DNA of 64,000 nucleotides, taken from the NCBI GenBank assembly GCA_009823505.1, contig VZQC01005872.1, forward strand, positions 51,214 to 115,213, read 5' to 3'. The translations under genes were made by a program, and so were the position numbers. Positions 47,391 through 59,395 of this stretch are shown here, piece by piece. Below the pieces are notes generated by a model. That model was not told the DNA's origin. It saw only the letters and a program-made list of their open reading frames with translations, and did no database searches. The stretch is from Rhizomys pruinosus. Lineage: Eukaryota > Chordata > Mammalia > Rodentia > Spalacidae. Every line of letters begins with the position of its first letter. Position 1 is the first letter of the stretch.

Positions 47391-47625
47391 AATCTCTTAT
47401 GTGCCAATTTTCCTAACAGAATTCCTTTGTCATGAGAAACTCACTGGATGGGAAGTCAGAGGACTCAGCTAATCCAGTTTGGTACAGGTCATAATTCTAC
47501 AGTAATTGTTTTCTGAAATATAACAGGATGTTTTTCGGGTGTGTTTATATTCAGTCAACTAATCAAATGCAGTTGATGTTTGGACATAAAATGCTCCATT
47601 TAAGAAGCTTTCCACGTTTTCACAG

Positions 47626-48070
47626 GTTCACCTCAATGGAACTGAGTATTTTATACAACTATGTCATTGAAGTCCTTGTCTATTTGCACACTCAAGTTCT
47701 TGAGAAGCTGCCAGACCTGGTGAGAGGTCTTCCCACCTTAGCCTCTGTTCTCAGACGAAAAGCCAAGAACAAGCACCTTCGAGTTGTGTGGGAGTCTGTG
47801 CTGGAGGAGTGTGGGCTGTAGGAGAGAGATGTCACTGCACTCTGTGCCTTCTTCATTGCACATGGCAACGAGGCAGAACACTATGCTGCTAAAGTGAGAC
47901 AGATGCACATCAAGGATATTACGTTCATGACCACCACCATGGTAAAGAACCAGGCTCTTCAGGATGTTTTGTTGAGGGCTGTTCACATCATTGAGAAGGG
48001 AAAAGAAGTAAGAACCCCTGAAGAGCAAAAGGCACCCCTAAAAGAGTTGATACCATCAGTCAGAAACTAG
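47626..48070 (+). pseudogene. Smco1: Smco1 last coding segment with an in-frame TAG
   Basis: The acceptor 'cgttttcacag' is followed by F-T-S-M-E-L-S-I-L-Y-N-Y-V-I-E-V-L, then L-P-D-L-V-R-G-L-P-T-L-A-S-V-L-R-R-K and W-E-S-V-L-E-E-C-G-L, which matches SMCO1 closely. The next codon is TAG (47819-47821), where the family has Gln. One C-to-T change (CAG to TAG) would explain it. After the TAG the same frame stays open for 82 further codons, with good family resemblance (T-A-L-C-A-F-F-I, V-K-N-Q-A-L-Q-D), to the expected stop at 48068-48070. The truncation would remove about 83 residues. The lack of other decay argues that it is recent, a polymorphism, a sequencing error, or less likely readthrough. 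Confidence 0.8.
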
Positions 48071-48147
48071 CCTGTTAGTGACTCTACTTTTAGTCAATCA
48101 TATTGTAAATAGAAAAAAGTGCAAAATTTAATTATTGCAGACTTATT

Positions 48148-48152
48148 TTTTT

Positions 48153-48196
<44 letters not shown>

Positions 48197-48413
48197 TTTT
48201 GTATGAATGTACTGTCTGTATGTAGGTCTGTGTACCCGTGTCATGCAATGCCGCGGAGGTCAGAAGAGGGTCTCGGATTCCCCTGGAACTGGAGTTCTCC
48301 TGGAATTGGAGTAACAGACGGTTCTCAGCCGCCATGTGGGTGCTGGGGATCGAACCCGGGTCCTCTGCAAGAGCGGTCAGCGCTCTTAACCGCTAGGCCA
48401 TCCCTCCAGCCCC
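48148..48413 (-). repeat. B2 (long subfamily) with (TTTA)n tail
   Basis: The tail has expanded to about thirteen TTTA units (48150-48199). Target duplication 'gcagacttattttt' on both sides. Confidence 0.92.
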
Positions 48414-48504
48414 GCAGACTTATTTTTATAGCAAAAAGAAAAGTATTAAAGAAGTTCTGACAAATTGATATAATGAGTATTTGGTGTATAACTATATAAA
48501 AGAA

Positions 48505-48665
48505 TTAGCTGGGTGTGGTGGTGCATGCCTTTAATTCTAGCCCTCAGGAGACAGAGGCATGTGGATTTCTGTGAGTTCAAGGTCAGCCTTGTCTACATAG
48601 CTAGTTCCAGGGCAGCTAGGGCTATACAGGGAGACCCCACCCCATCTCAAAATAAAAAAAAAAAG
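48505..48665 (+). repeat. B1 SINE
   Basis: Full length, moderately diverged. Confidence 0.88.
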
Positions 48666-48699
48666 ACAAAAAACAATAGCGAACAACAAGCTCTTTTAA

Positions 48700-51600
48700 A
48701 TTTAATTTTATTATTTATTTTATTTATTTATTATTTTATTTTGAGAAAGGGTCCTTACCCCCCTGTTCCCCAGATTGAGTTGGAATCTCTAATATAGACC
48801 AGAGATGCTGCATTCATGCTTCTGCATGATGCTGGGATTACGGTGTTTCAACCAAGCTTTTTTATTTTATTTAAATTTATTTATTCTATCGTTATGAATG
48901 GTACTGTGCATGTAGGTCTGGGACACCCATGTCCGTGCAAAATGCCGAGGAGGAGTTCCAGAGGAGGGCGTCAGAGACTCCCCTGGAACTGGAGCTCTCC
49001 CTGAATTGGAGTTTCAGACGCTTCTAGGCTCCTGTGGGTGCTGGGGAATCGAACCCGGGGTCCTCTGTAAGAGCAGGCGGTCTACCCGCTTAGCAATCTC
49101 TTCCCCCCCAACAATGTCTCTTTTATAATGGTCTAGAGAGGAGAGCGGGCGATGGCCCCAGGTACCATGCTGCTTAGCATGCTGAGCCTGTCACTCCACA
49201 CACACAAAATAATACATAATAAATTTGAATATCATCATCATGTGTTTTGTTTAAGATATTTCCTACCATAATGTAAATAGCCATTAAATAACCATGAATA
49301 TAATAATTTTATCAAAGAAATATCTTTTTTATTCAGAATATTTTGCTATCTACCTTGCAAATAACTTAAAGCTGTGTGCTTAGAAGAGAAACTAAGGACG
49401 GCTAGAAGTCTAAGGCACAGTACATTTCATCACTGGTAGTGACGACCCCTGGGCCCGCACTGACTCCCCTGTCTGAATCAGAGCTCAGCTGTGAGCCCAG
49501 GAGAAGGTCTCATATCAGACCTTTAAGTCCTTTCATTGGAGGAAGGATAGTTGCTTTACATTCCCCCTGCAACATACTCTGATGCCCAACCTCCGCTTCT
49601 CCGCTATGTAAGTTGCCATTCTAGGCAAGGGGTGGGTTGGGTGGCTAGGTATGTGGGCATGAAGGTAGCTGTATGGTTTGGAGTCCTACTGATGATGCAG
49701 TTTTTGTGGTCTCACTACCCCTGCTGAGGATGGTGTGGCTGCTTTTGATCTTAATACTATCTCACTGCCCGTTCCGTTTAAGTAACGCTAAATAACTGAT
49801 TTAGCTATAGACTTTGACCTGGCTGGGATTTTGGTGTCTCGTGTCCCCTATCTGGGTGAAACAGACATTTTCTTATGTGGTCCCTAGGAACAGTTATGCA
49901 CATATTGCAATTTGAGCATTTGTGTTTTCCCGCTTTAATGATAGAAGACAATTAAAACCGAATATATAATAGTATCATTGCTGACTGCTATAAAAATGTA
50001 TTAGTCTAGCATATAATCATAGTTATTTATACTCTAGAAGAGGATTTACATTGATAGTCTTACTATATTAGTACTTGACTATCAAATGCTAGGCTGCATT
50101 GTGAAGAAGAGGAAATAGTCTGGTGTGGTGGCACATGTCTCTTTAGTCCCAGAGCACTTGGTGAGGCGAGGCGGCGGCATCTCTGAGCTCAAGGCCAGCC
50201 TGGTCACATAGTGAGTTCCAGGACAGCATGGGCTCACGGAGACTCTGTCTGAAAAGACCAAAAAAAAAAATGTATAGAAATTGTTGGGAGCCGTTAAGTG
50301 AGAAAGTGGCAGATACTGTTATGTTAGAATATCCGACAGAGATAGGATGAGGGCTGAGCACTGCCGGAGAATTAGGTAATAAGGAGACACCATGGATGTA
50401 GTAAAGGTAGATCGGCTGAGTCTTGAGGGTCGACCATGACAGAGATAAGATTGCCATCAGGATCATAGTTTGCTATATCTGCGTGATCTGTGGGCGGCGA
50501 GCTAAAGAAGCGCTACAAATCTGTACAGCGGATCTCTTCATGCTGTTATACACTTCTGGAAAATCAACCTTGTAAGAAAAGTGGAAAAAGAATGTACCTG
50601 TTCTGTTGCCAGTTTACTGTTATGTCAAGTGCCAATGTCATTACCCTTTCTCAGTTCAGACCATCAAAAAGAATGTACCTGTTCTTTTTGCTTTGCTTCA
50701 AGTTTTTAACTTGGACTTTTTCAAGTGCCCAATGTCATTACCCTTTCTCCAGTTCAGACATCATCCGGGCCCTCCTACCATCACAGAAGCCAGCTACTCC
50801 TTTCGTTCACAGTAGTAAGCACTTATGCACTTCTACCCCAGTGGTCTCTCCTCGCGTGACATTGAGTTTCAATGAGCGCCTGAGATTGAGTCCCCAGATC
50901 TCATAAAAAAAGAAACGCATTGACCAGAAAATTAAAATTAAAAATAAATTTCTTGGATAAGCATGGTACACATTTTTTATATATCTCAGCACTCTCTATG
51001 GTGAGTGGGAAAATACGAGAGGAGAGATTCCTAGTAGGCATTTGCCAGTACCGGAGAAAGCGTTCCTGTAGTTTCGACCTGGCCTGGGCTAGCTGTCTAA
51101 CTGAATCATTCACTATGTAAGACAGCGAGTGCGATGGATTGACGTGGAAGACTCGTTGATCCTCTCCTGCCTCTACCTCCAAAGCGCTTGGATGCAAAAC
51201 ACACACTACTATTCCCTTTGAAGCCTACATGTAAACAAACAGATGAGGAATTCCATGGAAAAGGCCGCTGGTGCCGAATGTATTAGCAAGTCTGAACATT
51301 ATAGGCTGAAGGACTGGATAGTGTAGATGCTCACCTTCGAGTAGCTCCAGCTTTCTTAAACCCACATTACAACAAAAGCCCATAGGCTTAGTGACAGAGC
51401 ACTGGCTTAGCAAGTGCAAGTCATGGGTTCCATTTACAGAACCACAAAACAAACAAAACCCCAAAGTTGCCTACCATGAACCTACACCTCCTTGCTTGGG
51501 TCCAACCTGGAAGCTATTCCTTTTTTTTTTAATTTTGTAAATAATTTTTGGTCTTTATGAGACAGAGGTCTCCCCTGTAGCACCAGTTGTCTCGGAACTC

Positions 51601-51875
51601 ACTCTGTAGACCAGGCTGGCCTTGAACTCACAAAGATCCCACCTGCCTCTGCCTCACAGAGATCCACTTGCCTTTATTGCTGGGATTAAAGGCAATGGGC
51701 CACCACGCCCCGGCGGAAGCCTATTCCTTTATACAACCTGAAAGCTCTCTGCAAACTCAAAGACCATAAAAGCTATTTTATCACATGATTTTTTCCCCTT
51801 CTTAAAAACCTATTTATTATAGCCTCAGAAAATGCAGGCCTAATTTTTTTTTAAATGTGTATGAATGTACTGTCC
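48700..51875. repeat. Copy A of an approximately 3-kb duplication, noisy
   Basis: Colinear with 51880-54840. It holds an antisense B2 (about 48860-49110), unique sequence, B1 sense (about 50120-50265), an 81-83-bp internal repeat near 50583, an ID-like element (about 51380-51440) and B1 antisense (about 51540-51715). It is riddled with indels relative to copy B and ends beside the N at 51879. Confidence 0.85.
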
Positions 51876-51878
51876 CCT

Positions 51879-51879
51879 N
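51879..51879. other. Single undetermined base (N) at a duplication junction
   Basis: The only N in the window. It sits exactly where copy A ends in a broken SINE ('gaatgtactgtcccct') and copy B begins, as expected of an assembly join. Confidence 0.9.
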
Positions 51880-54840
51880 TTTATTTATTTATTATTTTAT
51901 TTTGAGACAGGGTCCTTCCTCCCTGTGTCCCCAGATGAGTTGGAACTCTCTATATAGACCAGAGATGCCTGCTTCTGCTTCTTGAGTGCTGGGATTACAG
52001 GTGTTCAACAAGCTCTTTTTATTTTTTTAATTTTATTTATTTTTCTATGTGTATGAATGTACTGTATGCATGTAGGTCTGGGCACCCGTGTCGTGCAATG
52101 CCGCGGAGGTCAGAGGAGGGCGTCAGACTCCCCTGGAACTGGAGCTCTCCTGGAATTGGAGTTTCAGACGGTTCTTGGCTGCCATGTGGGTGCTGGGGAT
52201 CGAACCCGGGTCCTCTGTAAGAGCAGGCGGCGCTCTTAACCGCTAGGCAATCTCTCCAGCCCCCAACAAGCTCTTTTTATAATGGTCTAGAGGGAAGTCA
52301 GGGGGCATGGCCCAGTACATGCTTAGCATGCATGAGACCCTGGGGTCAACTCCACAACACCACAAAAATAATAAAATAAATTATATGGAGTTATCAGTCA
52401 GATTTCATAGTGTTTTGTTTAAATATTTCCTACCCATAATGTTAATACAAAAAGGTAAAGCCAAATATGAATATATATATTTTCAAAAAATATATTGTGT
52501 ATTAGATATCTACACTTCTGCAATGATACTTAAGCAAGTGATGTTGCTTTAGGAAAGAAAACTAAGAGGCTAGAAGTCAAAGGCAAAGAAATTCTTCTCA
52601 CTGGGTAGTGGAACTCTGTCCCCTGGGCCCGACATGACTCTCCCTGTCTTGAATCAGAGCAGCTGTGATCAGCCCCAGGAGAAGGTCATCATATCAGACC
52701 TATTAACGTCCTTTCATTGAAGGGAGAGGGAAATGTTGCTTTCATCCACCCACTGCACATACTCTGCCCATCCTCTGCATATACTCTCGCTATAGCTCCA
52801 TATGGCAGGGGTGGTTGGGGTGGCTAGAGTATGTAGGGATGGAAGGTTGACTGTGGTTGGGAGTCTACTGATGCAGTTTTGTGGGTCTCCTCCCATGCTG
52901 AGGTGGTGTGGCTGCTTTTGCTCCTATAAGTAAACTCTCACTCCCGTTCCTTTAAGTAACGCTAATAAACTCATTAGCTCATGAAGCTTGACTTGGATGG
53001 AATATCTTTGGTGTATCAGTGCCCTATCTGGGTGAACAGACATTTCTTATGTGGTCCCTAGGAACAGTTATGCAATAAATGCAATTTGAGCTTTGTGAAT
53101 GTATTACCTATTAAAAGATAGTTAAACAATTAAAAACCTAATATATATATATCATTTGACGCTATAATGTATTAGTCTACATATAAATCATAGTTATTTA
53201 TACCAGAAAGAGGATTTACATTGATAGTTTACTTATATTTACTGACTATCAAATGCTAGGTGCTGTGAAGAAGAGGAAATAGTGCTGGGTGTGGTGGCAC
53301 ATGTCTTTAGTCCCAGCACTTGGGAGGCAGAGGCAGGCGGATCTCTGTGAGTTCAAGGCCAGCCTGGTCTACATAGTGAGTTCCAGGTCAGCTGAGGCTA
53401 CAGGGAGACCCTGTCTGAAAAAGACCAAAAAAAAAAATAGAAATATTAGAAAATGTGGAGCCTTAAGTTGAGGAAAAAGTGGCAATACTTTATTTAGGAG
53501 GTTATATTCCGCAGAGTCAGGATGAGGGAACACACTGGGAGGAAGTTAGGAAGGGAAGTAGAACAGGATGCTCAGTACAAGGTAATGTGGTCTCTGATGG
53601 TCCCACCTGAAAGATGAGCCACGAGAAACAAGCAAGTGTGTCAGCAGACTCATCTGTCACTTTTATCTTCCTTCTGGAAAATCACACCTTGTAAGAAAGA
53701 TGGAAAAAGAATGTACCTGTTCTGCTTGCTCAGTTTACTGTTTTCAAGTGCCCAATGTCATTACCCTTTCTCCAGTTCAGACATCAAAAAAGAATGTACC
53801 TGTTCTGCTTGCTCAGTTTACTGTTTTCAAGTGCCCAATGTCATTACCCTTTCTCCAGTTCAGACATCATCCGGGCCCTCCTACCATCACAGAAGCCAGC
53901 TACTCCTTGTTCAAGTAGAAGCACTTAATACTTCTAGCCCAGTGGCCTGGTGACTGAGTTCAATGACCTGAGTTTGATCCCCAGATCAAAAAAAAAAAAA
54001 AAAAGAAATTAAAATTAAATAAATCTGGATGCAATGGTACATTTTAAATCCTAGCACTCCTATGGTGAGGTGGGAAAAGAGAGGAGAATTGCTAGAAGCT
54101 TGTACCAATAAGGTCCTGTATGTAATCTAGGCTGGCCTCAAATTCATTATGTAGCTGAGGATGACCTGGAACTCTTGATCCTCCTGCCTCTACCTCCAAA
54201 GCGCTTGGATGGAAAAACACACACCACTATCCCCTTTTTGAAGCTACATGTAAACAAACAGTGAGATTCCATGGAAAAGGCTGCTGTGGATGTATTAGCA
54301 AGTCTGAAATTATAGGCTGAAGGACTGAAGGTAGTTCAACCCTTCATGACTCAGCTTTTCTAAATCTCCACATTTACAACAAAAGACCCATAGGGTCTTA
54401 CGTGACCAGAGCACGCTTAGTCAGTGCAAGCTCATGGGTTCCATCACCGGAAACCAAAATCAAACAAAACCCCAAAGTGCTCCTAACCAAATGACCTACA
54501 CCTCCTTGCTTGGTCCAACCTGGAGACTATTCCTTTTTTTTTTAATTTTTTTACAAAAAATTTTGGTCTTTGGAAGGGTCTCCCTGTAGCCCCAGTTGTC
54601 CTGCAACCTACTATGTAAGACCAGGCTGGCTCTTGAACTCACAAAAGACTCCACCTGGCCTCTGCCTCCCAAGTGCAGGAAAAGGCATGGGCCACCACGT
54701 CCCGGCGGAAGCTATTCCTTTATACAACCTGAAAGCTCTCTGCAAACTCAAAGACCATAAAGCATTTTCATCACAGTGATTTCTTTTCTTCTTAAAAACC
54801 TTATTAATTATAGCTCAGAAAATGCAAGGCCATAATTTTT
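51880..54840. repeat. Copy B of the approximately 3-kb duplication
   Basis: Holds B2 antisense (about 52020-52262), ID-like (about 52300-52365), B1 sense (about 53283-53435), an 83-bp tandem repeat (53704-53870) and B1 antisense (about 54563-54705). Its SINEs are closer to the family consensus than those of copy A, except towards the right end. No gene is recognised. Confidence 0.85.
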
Positions 54841-57042
54841 CTTTATGTGTTATGAAATGTACCTGTCTGCAGCAGGTCTTGCGCAGGCCATGGTTCATGG
54901 CAATGGTGCGGAGGTCAGAGAAGGTATCGGATTCCCCTGGAAACTGGAGTTCCCGTGGAATTGGAGTTTCAGACGGAATTTCAGCGCCATGTGGGTGCAT
55001 GGGGGCATACGAAACCCAAGTTCCTCTGGCTAGAGCGGTCGGCGCTTCTTAACTGCTAGGCCAATTCTCCAGCCAGGACCTAATTTTTAAATATTAGAGA
55101 TCACATTCTCTTCAGTATTTCCTATCATTTTTATAGTCAACCAATTTTGCTTTTTTTTTTTAATTCAGTTTTTTTTTTTTTTGGCTGGGCATGGTGGCCC
55201 CCACTTTTAATCCCAGCACTTGGGAAGACAGAAGCGGGGGGATCTTTGAGTTCAACGGGCCAGTCTGGTCTACAAGCAAGTTCCAGGAGAGGTATTACAT
55301 GAAGACCCTGTCTGAAAAAGACAAAAAAAAAAAAAAAAAAAAACAAAAAAAAAAAAAAACAAAGGGAATAGGGTTATGAGATTGTGAGAGCAGAGACTTC
55401 TTTTTTTTTGAGACAGAGTTTTTTTTTTTTTTTAGTTCCAGCTGGCCTGGAATCACTCAGTAGACCAGGCTGCCTTGAAACTCAGAGGTTTGCCTGCCTC
55501 TGTCTACTAGTACTGGGACTAAGGGTGTGTATCACCATGCCTGACTTCTTTTAAAAAAAAAAAACAATTTTTTATTTATTTCTGTTGTATTATTTTATCG
55601 AAGACTGTCTGCCATGCAAGTGGTGTGCCATCTGTCGTCGTGCAACGCCAGCGCGAGGCTCACGACGAGGGTGTTGGATTTTCCCCTGGAACGGAGCTCT
55701 CCTGGAATGGGAGTTTTCAGACGTTCTTCAGCCGCAATGGTGGCGGGTGTGAGGGATTGAACCTTGCGAGTCCTCTGTTCGGCGCTCGTTAACCGCCCTA
55801 GGCCTCTCGCTCCAGCCCATCCTCATCCCATCTAAAGACTGTTCTTAGCTGCCAATGTAGGTGCGGAATCAAACCTAGGTCTCTGCAAAAGCAGCCAATG
55901 CTCTTAACCCCCGAGCCATCTCTCCAGGCTCCTCAGAGGATTTTTTATGCACGACCAAAGCGCCTTTGGGTTTCAAACATCCAGCATCTCTCTCTCTCTC
56001 TTACTCCTCTCTCTCTCTCTCTCCTCTCTCTCTCTCCCTCTCTCCTCTAATTGTGCTTGAACACTTATTCTTTTTTAAATTTAATTTTATTATGTGTATG
56101 AAGATGTCTGTTTGCTGTGTAGGTTGTGCACCCCTGTCAGCTGCATTGCCTGCGTAGTGTTCGGTCAGAACGAGGGTCTCGAACTCCCCTTGAACTGGGT
56201 TCTCCTGGAATTGGTAAGTTCCGGATGTTCTCGCCGCATTTGGGAGCTGCCAGGGGACCTCGAACCCGGGGTCCTCTGCAAGAGCCGTCCGGCGCTCTTA
56301 AAACCTTAGTCCATCTCTCCCGTCCCGAAACTATTCTTGTTAATCTTTGTAGAACTTTGGTTGCTCTAGATTGAAATGAAATCACGAAGTAGTGTACAGT
56401 AATACATAAATGATGCACATAACATAAGCAGCTAAGCTCCAGATTCCTCACTGTCTTAATATTTCTTGCCAGGCCTATGGGCCGTACACCTTTTTAAAAA
56501 GGAAGACCTGAACCCCACATGCGGGCCGAGATACCGCTTGAACCCCATTTCCAGGAGAACTCGTTCAAGGGGAATCCGACGCCCCCTGTTTTTGACCTCG
56601 AGGCATTGCACGACACGGGTGCACAAACTGGCATGCAGACAGGTACAGTTCAGACACAACATAAATAAATAAAATTAATAAAATAATTAAAAAAACAAGG
56701 AAGACTGAGGTAGGCTGTGAGAGATGGCTCAGGGGCCACTCTTTTTTTTTAATTTTTAAAAATTTTTTTTTTTTTTTATTATTTTTTTTTTTTTTTTTTT
56801 TGTATGTGTGTCTGTGCACCGTGTATGAATATACTGTCTGCATCAGGTCTGTGCACCCGTGCGTGCAATTGCGCGGAGGTCAGAAGAGAGGTGTCGTATT
56901 CCCTGGAACTGGAGTTTCTCCTGGAATTGGAGTTTCAGACGGTTGTCAGCCGCACCATAGTGGGTGCTGGGGAGTGAACCCGGGTCTCTCTGCAAGAGCA
57001 GTCGGCCTGCTCTTAACATGCTTAGACATCTCTCCAGCCCTC
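54841..57042. repeat. Noisy SINE-rich stretch
   Basis: B2 antisense (54841-55073), B1 sense (55184-55340), B1 antisense (55407-55545), B2 antisense (55560-55818), B2 head antisense (55833-55930), CT-rich microsatellite (55987-56048), B2 antisense (56080-56330), B2 sense (56480-56690) and B2 antisense (56760-57042, inside a B3). The B2 copies carry scattered one-base insertions and deletions in otherwise young-looking sequence, which points to unpolished reads. Confidence 0.75.
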
Positions 57043-57299
57043 AGGGCCACTCTTACAGAAGGACCTGCGGTTTTGGTTCCCAGCATGTGCTTCCTTGCAG
57101 AGAGCTTTAGACTGAACATATCAAACCAAATGGAGCCATTTATTCATGCATTCAAAGTTTCAGACCATGAAGCTCAAACGAAACATCCAAAATCAGGGGA
57201 GCAATAACAGCCAAATGTTCAAATTGGAGAGATATGGATGTGTCCCTACCCCCCTACTCTAGCCTTTACGAGATTTTTCTTCTTGTTTTTGGTTCTTTT

Positions 57300-57690
57300 T
57301 TTTTTTTTTTATTTTTATTATTTATTTCTGTATGTGTATTAATGCACTGTCTGCATGCAAGTTTGTGCACCCGTGTCGTGCAATGCCGCGGAGGTCAGAA
57401 GAGGGTCTCGGATTCCCCTGGAGCTGGAGTTCTCCTGGAACTGGAGTTTCAGACGGTTCTCGGCCGCCATGTGGGTGCTGGGGATCGAACCCGGGTCCTC
57501 TGCAAGAGCGGTCGGCGCTCTTAACCGCTAGGCCATCTCTCCAGCCCATTTTTTGGTCTTTTTGAGACAGGGTCTCCCTGTAGCTCCAGCTGGACTAAAC
57601 TCAGTATGTAGACCAGGCTGGCCTTGAATTCACAGAGCTCCATCTGCCACAGCCTTCAGAGTGCTGGGATTAAGGCACGGCCATTACACC
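57300..57690 (-). repeat. B2 (long subfamily, near consensus) and B1, antisense
   Basis: B2 57300-57548, one of the cleanest in the window, with intact inverted A- and B-box matches; then B1 57553-57690. Confidence 0.92.
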
Positions 57691-57940
57691 CCACAAGAGA
57701 TTATTTGAAATCACTAATCTACCTTTTTGTTCCTGGTTTTCTCAGACATTACTTGTCTATAAAGCCAATCTCTGTTCAGCTCATCAGAACTCATTTTATA
57801 GAAAGAAGAGCAAATAAAGCCCCCCCAAAATCTTTAAAGCAAATTTGTTGCAATTTTGTCTTTTGGCACTAAGAACTTAAGGTTAGTAGAAACAAAAGAG
57901 TAGTTTGAAGAGTACTGGAGAATACAAAAATTACTGTTTG
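57691..57940. other. Unique intergenic DNA
   Basis: No recognised feature. Confidence 0.5.
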
Positions 57941-58612
57941 GGTCTGGCGAGATGGCTTATATGGAGCACTGGCTACCCTTGCAGAGGATCAGGGCTCGAT
58001 TCCCAGCACCACACGGCAGCTAACAATCGTCCATAACTCCAGTTCCAGGGGAATCCAATGACCTCGGCCGACCTGACACTGTTGCCTTAGTGCTACTAAA
58101 TTAAATTGACTTTTAAAATTTAAATTGTGTTTTTTTTTCTCAGTGATCTGAGCTTCGGAACACCAGGATTGCATGGCATGGTTACACTTACATACATGCA
58201 AGCAAAACTCTCATACACATTTAAAAAAATAACAAACAACATTTAAACAGAGGACCGGGTTCGATCCCCAGCACCCACATGGCGGCCGAGACCGTCTGAA
58301 ACTCCAATTCCAGGAGATCTCCAGTTCCAGGGGAATCCGACACCCTCTTCTGACCTCCGCGGCATTGCACGACACGGGTGCACAAACTTGCATGCAGACA
58401 GTACATTCATACACATACAGAAATAAGTAAAGTTAATAATAAAAAAAAAAAAAGACAAAAAAATCCTATTTGGGGCTGGGTTTAGTGGTTCATGCCTTAA
58501 TCCCAGCACTCAGGAGGCAGAGGCTGGCTGATCTCTGCAAGTTTGTTAGCCTGGTCTACATAGCGAGTTCAGGCCAGCCGGGGCTACTAGTGAGATCTTA
58601 TCTCAAAAAAAA
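57941..58612 (+). repeat. B3, truncated B2 and B1 upstream of Rnf168
   Basis: Disrupted B3 (57941-58080, tail about 58150-58220), 5'-truncated B2 long form (58243-58440) and B1 (58472-58612). Confidence 0.8.
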
Positions 58613-58689
58613 AAATTACTTTTTGGGGTCTTGGTTTACAGACTTCACGCTTTTGTTGCTTGCAAGACCCAAACTGCGACAGCTGGGTT

Positions 58690-59089
58690 AGCCAAGGTAC
58701 TGTGAGATGGGGCTGCGCGCTCAGCCTCCGGAAGTCCCGCCCAGCTAATTGTACCGGCCCTCCCACCTTTGGGCGGTTCCTTGGGTTGGAAGCGCCGTTT
58801 TGGCGGGCGATTGTGACGTAGCCAGCGCGTCTGTCGCTGCTCCCGCCTTCTGTGAATGGGTTATTTGGGCGGCTGGAGAGAAAGTCAAATCTGTCTGGGT
58901 CTCGGGGTGGGAAACCACGAGCTGAGCAAAGCCTGGACCTTGGAGCTTTGCCAGCTACTCCAGCGAGACGGAAGTCCTGCCGGAGCTCCAGCCTGGCTTC
59001 CGGCCGTGGAGCGCTGCTCTCTCCCGGAGCGGTGGTTTCTGGACACCTGGGCTCTCCGGTCCCGCACCGAGGGCAAAGCGTCCTCCCAG
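58690..59089 (+). promoter_or_regulatory. Rnf168: Rnf168 promoter and non-coding first exon
   Basis: A CpG-rich stretch begins near 58690. Candidate sites: an E2F-like 'ttttggcggg' (58798-58807) and a CRE-like 'tgacgta' (58814-58820). A likely first exon ends at the donor CAG|GTAGGC (exon end 59089) and joins the acceptor 'ctcttgcag' at 59367. The start site is not visible. No TATA box is seen. Confidence 0.7.
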
Positions 59090-59161
59090 GTAGGCGAACC
59101 GGAGGACTCCCGCGACGTTGGGCCACAGCCGGCGTCATTCATTCCCTCGGCGGGCGGCGAG

Positions 59162-59222
59162 TCCTCGCTCGGTATCACTCGGTGTCGTCCTCGCTCGGTA
59201 TCACTCGGTGTCGTCCTCGCTG
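59162..59222. repeat. 26-bp tandem repeat, 2.3 copies
   Basis: The unit starts 'tcctcgctcggtatcactcg' and repeats just after the putative Rnf168 first exon. Confidence 0.85.
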
Positions 59223-59395
59223 GGTGTTTTGTTTACTTGACCCCAGGGGCGTTCAGCCTGCGGGATCGCAGGGTATCCCCGGTTCTAGGACGCTGCTGGG
59301 TATAAAACCCAAGCACGAAACTGCTCACTTCTCTGTAAGGCGAAGAAAACTTTTTTTTCTCTTGCAGGTATTGACGTTGTTATTAGCATATCAAA

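Noticed and set aside
50490..50906. 138-codon plus-strand open frame with repeated 'PFSS' peptides
   Set aside because: It arises from the 81-83-bp tandem repeat within a probable assembly duplication and is not preserved as one frame in copy B.
56800..57207. 135-codon plus-strand open frame
   Set aside because: Its first two thirds are an indel-bearing B2 in a low-quality stretch and the rest shows no homology.
57300..57548. tRNA genes suggested by A-box and B-box matches
   Set aside because: The matches lie in B2 SINE heads, which derive from a tRNA but cannot fold as one; no independent tRNA gene was seen.
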